8,104 bases of DNA from CAYMJM01 sp964391325 (GTDB lineage Bacteria > Patescibacteriota > Dojkabacteria > B142 > JAFGMG01): assembly GCA_964391325.1 (NCBI GenBank), contig CAYMJM010000027.1:1-8104 (forward strand), given 5' to 3'. A program made the translations under genes and the position numbers. The notes beneath the pieces were generated by a model, which was not told the DNA's origin, did no database searches, and was given only the letters and a program-made list of their open reading frames with translations. Positions 6,667-8,104 of this stretch are shown here, piece by piece. Every line of letters begins with the position of its first letter. The stretch's first letter is position 1.

Positions 6667-7327
6667 AGTAACAATCCAGCTACTAAACAAAAAGCAGTTG
6701 GGAACCAAACTGTATAAATTTGTTTTTAACAAGCCATTTAACTTTGAAGCAGGACAGTTTATCTCAGTGCATGTAGGAGGGAGTATCAAACGATATTATT
6801 CTATTGCCTCACCTCCACAGGAAAGTCATATTAATTTATATGTTACCACTATGCCTGGAGGTCCAGGTTCACGATTCTTTGAGAAACTGGAAGTTGGCGA
6901 TAGGATGGATCTTGTTGGCCCATTGGGAAAATTTATTTACAGAAGAAAAGTGGATGCTTGTTTTGTTGCAACTGGTACAGGAGTTGCCCCTCTAATTTCT
7001 ATTATTAAAGATCAGCTTTACAAACAAAATCAGGCAGAGCTATATCTGTTATACGGAGTAAGGTATGAAGATAATGTCATGATTGAAGAAGACCTACAGG
7101 AGTTATCAGAAAAATACCCTAATTTTAAATATAATATAACAGTATCTCGCCCTACTAAAAATTGGAACGGTTTGACCGGCAGAGTTACTGAGCATCTTAA
7201 GGATGTAGAGCTAAGTAGGTACAAAGATTATTATATTTGTGGTGTAAAGGACATGGTATTGGATGTGAAAAATTTTTTGCTAGATCAAGGAATCGAAGAA
7301 TCTAGTATTTTTTCTGAATTGTATTAA
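6659..7327 (+). CDS. FAD/NAD(P)-binding oxidoreductase of the ferredoxin-NADP reductase superfamily
   Basis: This 222-residue flavoprotein has the two-domain FNR layout. The FAD-binding barrel carries RYYSIASPP (45-53, the RxYS FAD motif) and GPLGKF (87-92). The nucleotide-binding domain carries VATGTGVAPLISII (103-116), LLYGVR (130-135) and YYICGVKDMV (191-200), and the protein ends in an aromatic tyrosine (SELY) as many FNRs do. No 2Fe-2S domain is attached, so electrons must go to or from a separate partner or a small molecule. Family roles include NAD(P)H-dependent reduction of ferredoxin, flavodoxin, cytochrome b5 or free flavin. The upstream gene encodes a b5-like protein and overlaps it by 8 bases, suggesting a pair, although that domain appears extracellular and lacks haem ligands. 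This enzyme is soluble and cytoplasmic by sequence. The ATG at 6659 is chosen for its GAGGA. lgt follows 5 bases later. Confidence 0.88.
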   Translation: MNKVTIQLLNKKQLGTKLYKFVFNKPFNFEAGQFISVHVGGSIKRYYSIASPPQESHINLYVTTMPGGPGSRFFEKLEVGDRMDLVGPLGKFIYRRKVDACFVATGTGVAPLISIIKDQLYKQNQAELYLLYGVRYEDNVMIEEDLQELSEKYPNFKYNITVSRPTKNWNGLTGRVTEHLKDVELSRYKDYYICGVKDMVLDVKNFLLDQGIEESSIFSELY

Positions 7328-7332
7328 TAATT

Positions 7333-8104
7333 TTGGTTAGATTTTCTCCAAACAAAAAAGCCTTCTTATACTGTGCAGTGATATCCTTGACAGTATTATG
7401 TTTTTTAACTGGTCTAATAATTTTTGATCCAGCACCAAAAGTTAACCTGTCAGAGCAGGTAAGATTCTTGAATCTATACGGCCTGTCAATTTTTCTTGCA
7501 GTATTGATAAGCCTATTATTACTTAGCTTGATTTTGCCCCCTGAGTTGAAAAATGACAGTATTCTGGTATCTTCCTTATGGGTGGTAACTCCCGCAATCT
7601 TAATTGCCAGAATATGGCATGTTATTACAGACTTTTCCTATTACCAAAATGACTTAATCCAAATATTGAGCATACATAAAGGAGGGCTGTCTTCTTGGGG
7701 TGCTTTATTGGGGGGTGTTATAGGGATATACCTGCTTTCCAGATTTAAAAATTATAATCCCAAGTTATTGATGAATTATATTGCTACTGTTGTACCTGTT
7801 GGTGTGGCTATCGGAAGGGTAGGTAACTATTTTAATTGCGAGTTGTTTGGGCCTGCTACTGATAAGCCATGGGGGATATTTATCCCACCCAACAGTAGAC
7901 CTGCCCACTTGCTTGATGAGGTTATTTTTCACCCGACCTTTTATTATGAAGCAGTATTAAATATATTTCTGTTCTGGATATTATTATCATTGTTATATAA
8001 CAATAAGGGAGCTAATAATTTTCTTGTGGCTGCTGTTTATCTCTTCGGTTATGGATGTATACGATTTTATGTTGAATTTTATAGACTATCTTCTGATTTT
8101 ATCG
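7333..8104 (+). CDS. lgt: Prolipoprotein diacylglyceryl transferase, 3' end outside the window
   Basis: Lgt moves a diacylglyceryl group from phosphatidylglycerol to the lipobox cysteine of prelipoproteins, the first step of lipoprotein maturation, in the cytoplasmic membrane. The 257 codons visible are a polytopic membrane protein. Signatures are LYGLSIF (48-54), HKGGLSSWGALLGG (115-128), the Lgt signature GRVGNYFNCELFGPATDKPWG in two parts (161-173 and 174-181), HPTFYYE (200-206), and RFYVEFYR (244-251). In the glycine-rich loop, W122 stands where the E. coli enzyme has the His of SFHGG (H103), a change also seen in actinobacterial-type enzymes. The frame begins after TGA at 7315 and has no ATG until far inside the conserved region. 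The TTG at 7333, 5 bases after the reductase stop, is the most likely start; GTG at 7378 is the alternative. It probably shares the transcript of the two genes upstream. Confidence 0.9.
   Translation, partial: MVRFSPNKKAFLYCAVISLTVLCFLTGLIIFDPAPKVNLSEQVRFLNLYGLSIFLAVLISLLLLSLILPPELKNDSILVSSLWVVTPAILIARIWHVITDFSYYQNDLIQILSIHKGGLSSWGALLGGVIGIYLLSRFKNYNPKLLMNYIATVVPVGVAIGRVGNYFNCELFGPATDKPWGIFIPPNSRPAHLLDEVIFHPTFYYEAVLNIFLFWILLSLLYNNKGANNFLVAAVYLFGYGCIRFYVEFYRLSSDFI

Noticed and set aside
6804..7224. Short frames on both strands inside the FNR-like gene (6804-6995 plus, 7030-7224 minus)
   Set aside because: They lie over the conserved FAD and NAD(P) motifs in other frames and show no domain.
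1..8104. UGA recoded as glycine or tryptophan
   Set aside because: All reconstructed proteins read through under the standard code with no in-frame TGA at conserved Gly or Trp sites, and TGG is used for Trp.
1..8104. CRISPR arrays, tRNA or rRNA genes, IS elements and long repeats
   Set aside because: Non-coding space is about 200 bases in total, and I saw no repeat-spacer units, transposase motifs, tRNA arms or long terminal repeats.

Overview
The window looks like part of a compact, AT-rich bacterial chromosome, most likely from the Candidate Phyla Radiation (Patescibacteria). The clues are an IleS2-type isoleucyl-tRNA synthetase, very short intergenic gaps, few Shine-Dalgarno sequences, TTG starts on two genes, and a ParA-type ATPase with no ParB beside it. 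The phylum is an inference. The standard code fits: stops are TAA or TAG, and long frames such as the 1372-codon ileS contain no in-frame TGA. That argues against the UGA-glycine lineages (Absconditabacteria and Gracilibacteria).

Layout. Positions 1-6179 hold a minus-strand block. Read in transcription order it is ileS (6179-2061), the signal peptidase I gene lepB (1987-1292), a Soj/ParA-type ATPase (1285-530), and a class I SAM-dependent methyltransferase (511 to beyond position 1). The last three are separated by 6 and 18 bases and are probably co-transcribed. A 73-base gap separates them from ileS. A divergent AT-rich intergenic region (6180-6279) carries a TATAAT box and a short palindrome. 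A plus-strand block follows: a single-span membrane protein with a cytochrome b5-like domain (6280-6666), a ferredoxin-reductase-like FAD/NAD(P) oxidoreductase overlapping it by 8 bases (6659-7327), and a 3'-truncated prolipoprotein diacylglyceryl transferase, lgt (7333 to the window end). The methyltransferase and lgt both run off the window.

The standout is ileS. The protein is 1372 residues, against about 1040 expected for an IleS2 enzyme. The excess is explained by two complete enzyme domains inserted in frame. One is a Nudix hydrolase with a perfect Nudix box, inside the CP1 editing domain. The other is an RBBP9/YdeN-like serine alpha/beta hydrolase, placed between the two cysteines of a zinc-knuckle CxxC pair. 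The synthetase signatures, editing motifs and all eight zinc cysteines remain, so one polypeptide seems to carry a ligase and three hydrolytic sites. The hydrolases may act in proofreading or in clearing side products of the synthetase; that is a hypothesis.

Second points of interest are the b5-like protein, which has lost both haem-ligand histidines yet sits in an operon with a b5-reductase-like flavoprotein, and an Lgt in which the usual catalytic-loop histidine is tryptophan. lepB and lgt both serve protein export and lipoprotein maturation; ileS serves translation; parA serves chromosome or cargo partitioning.
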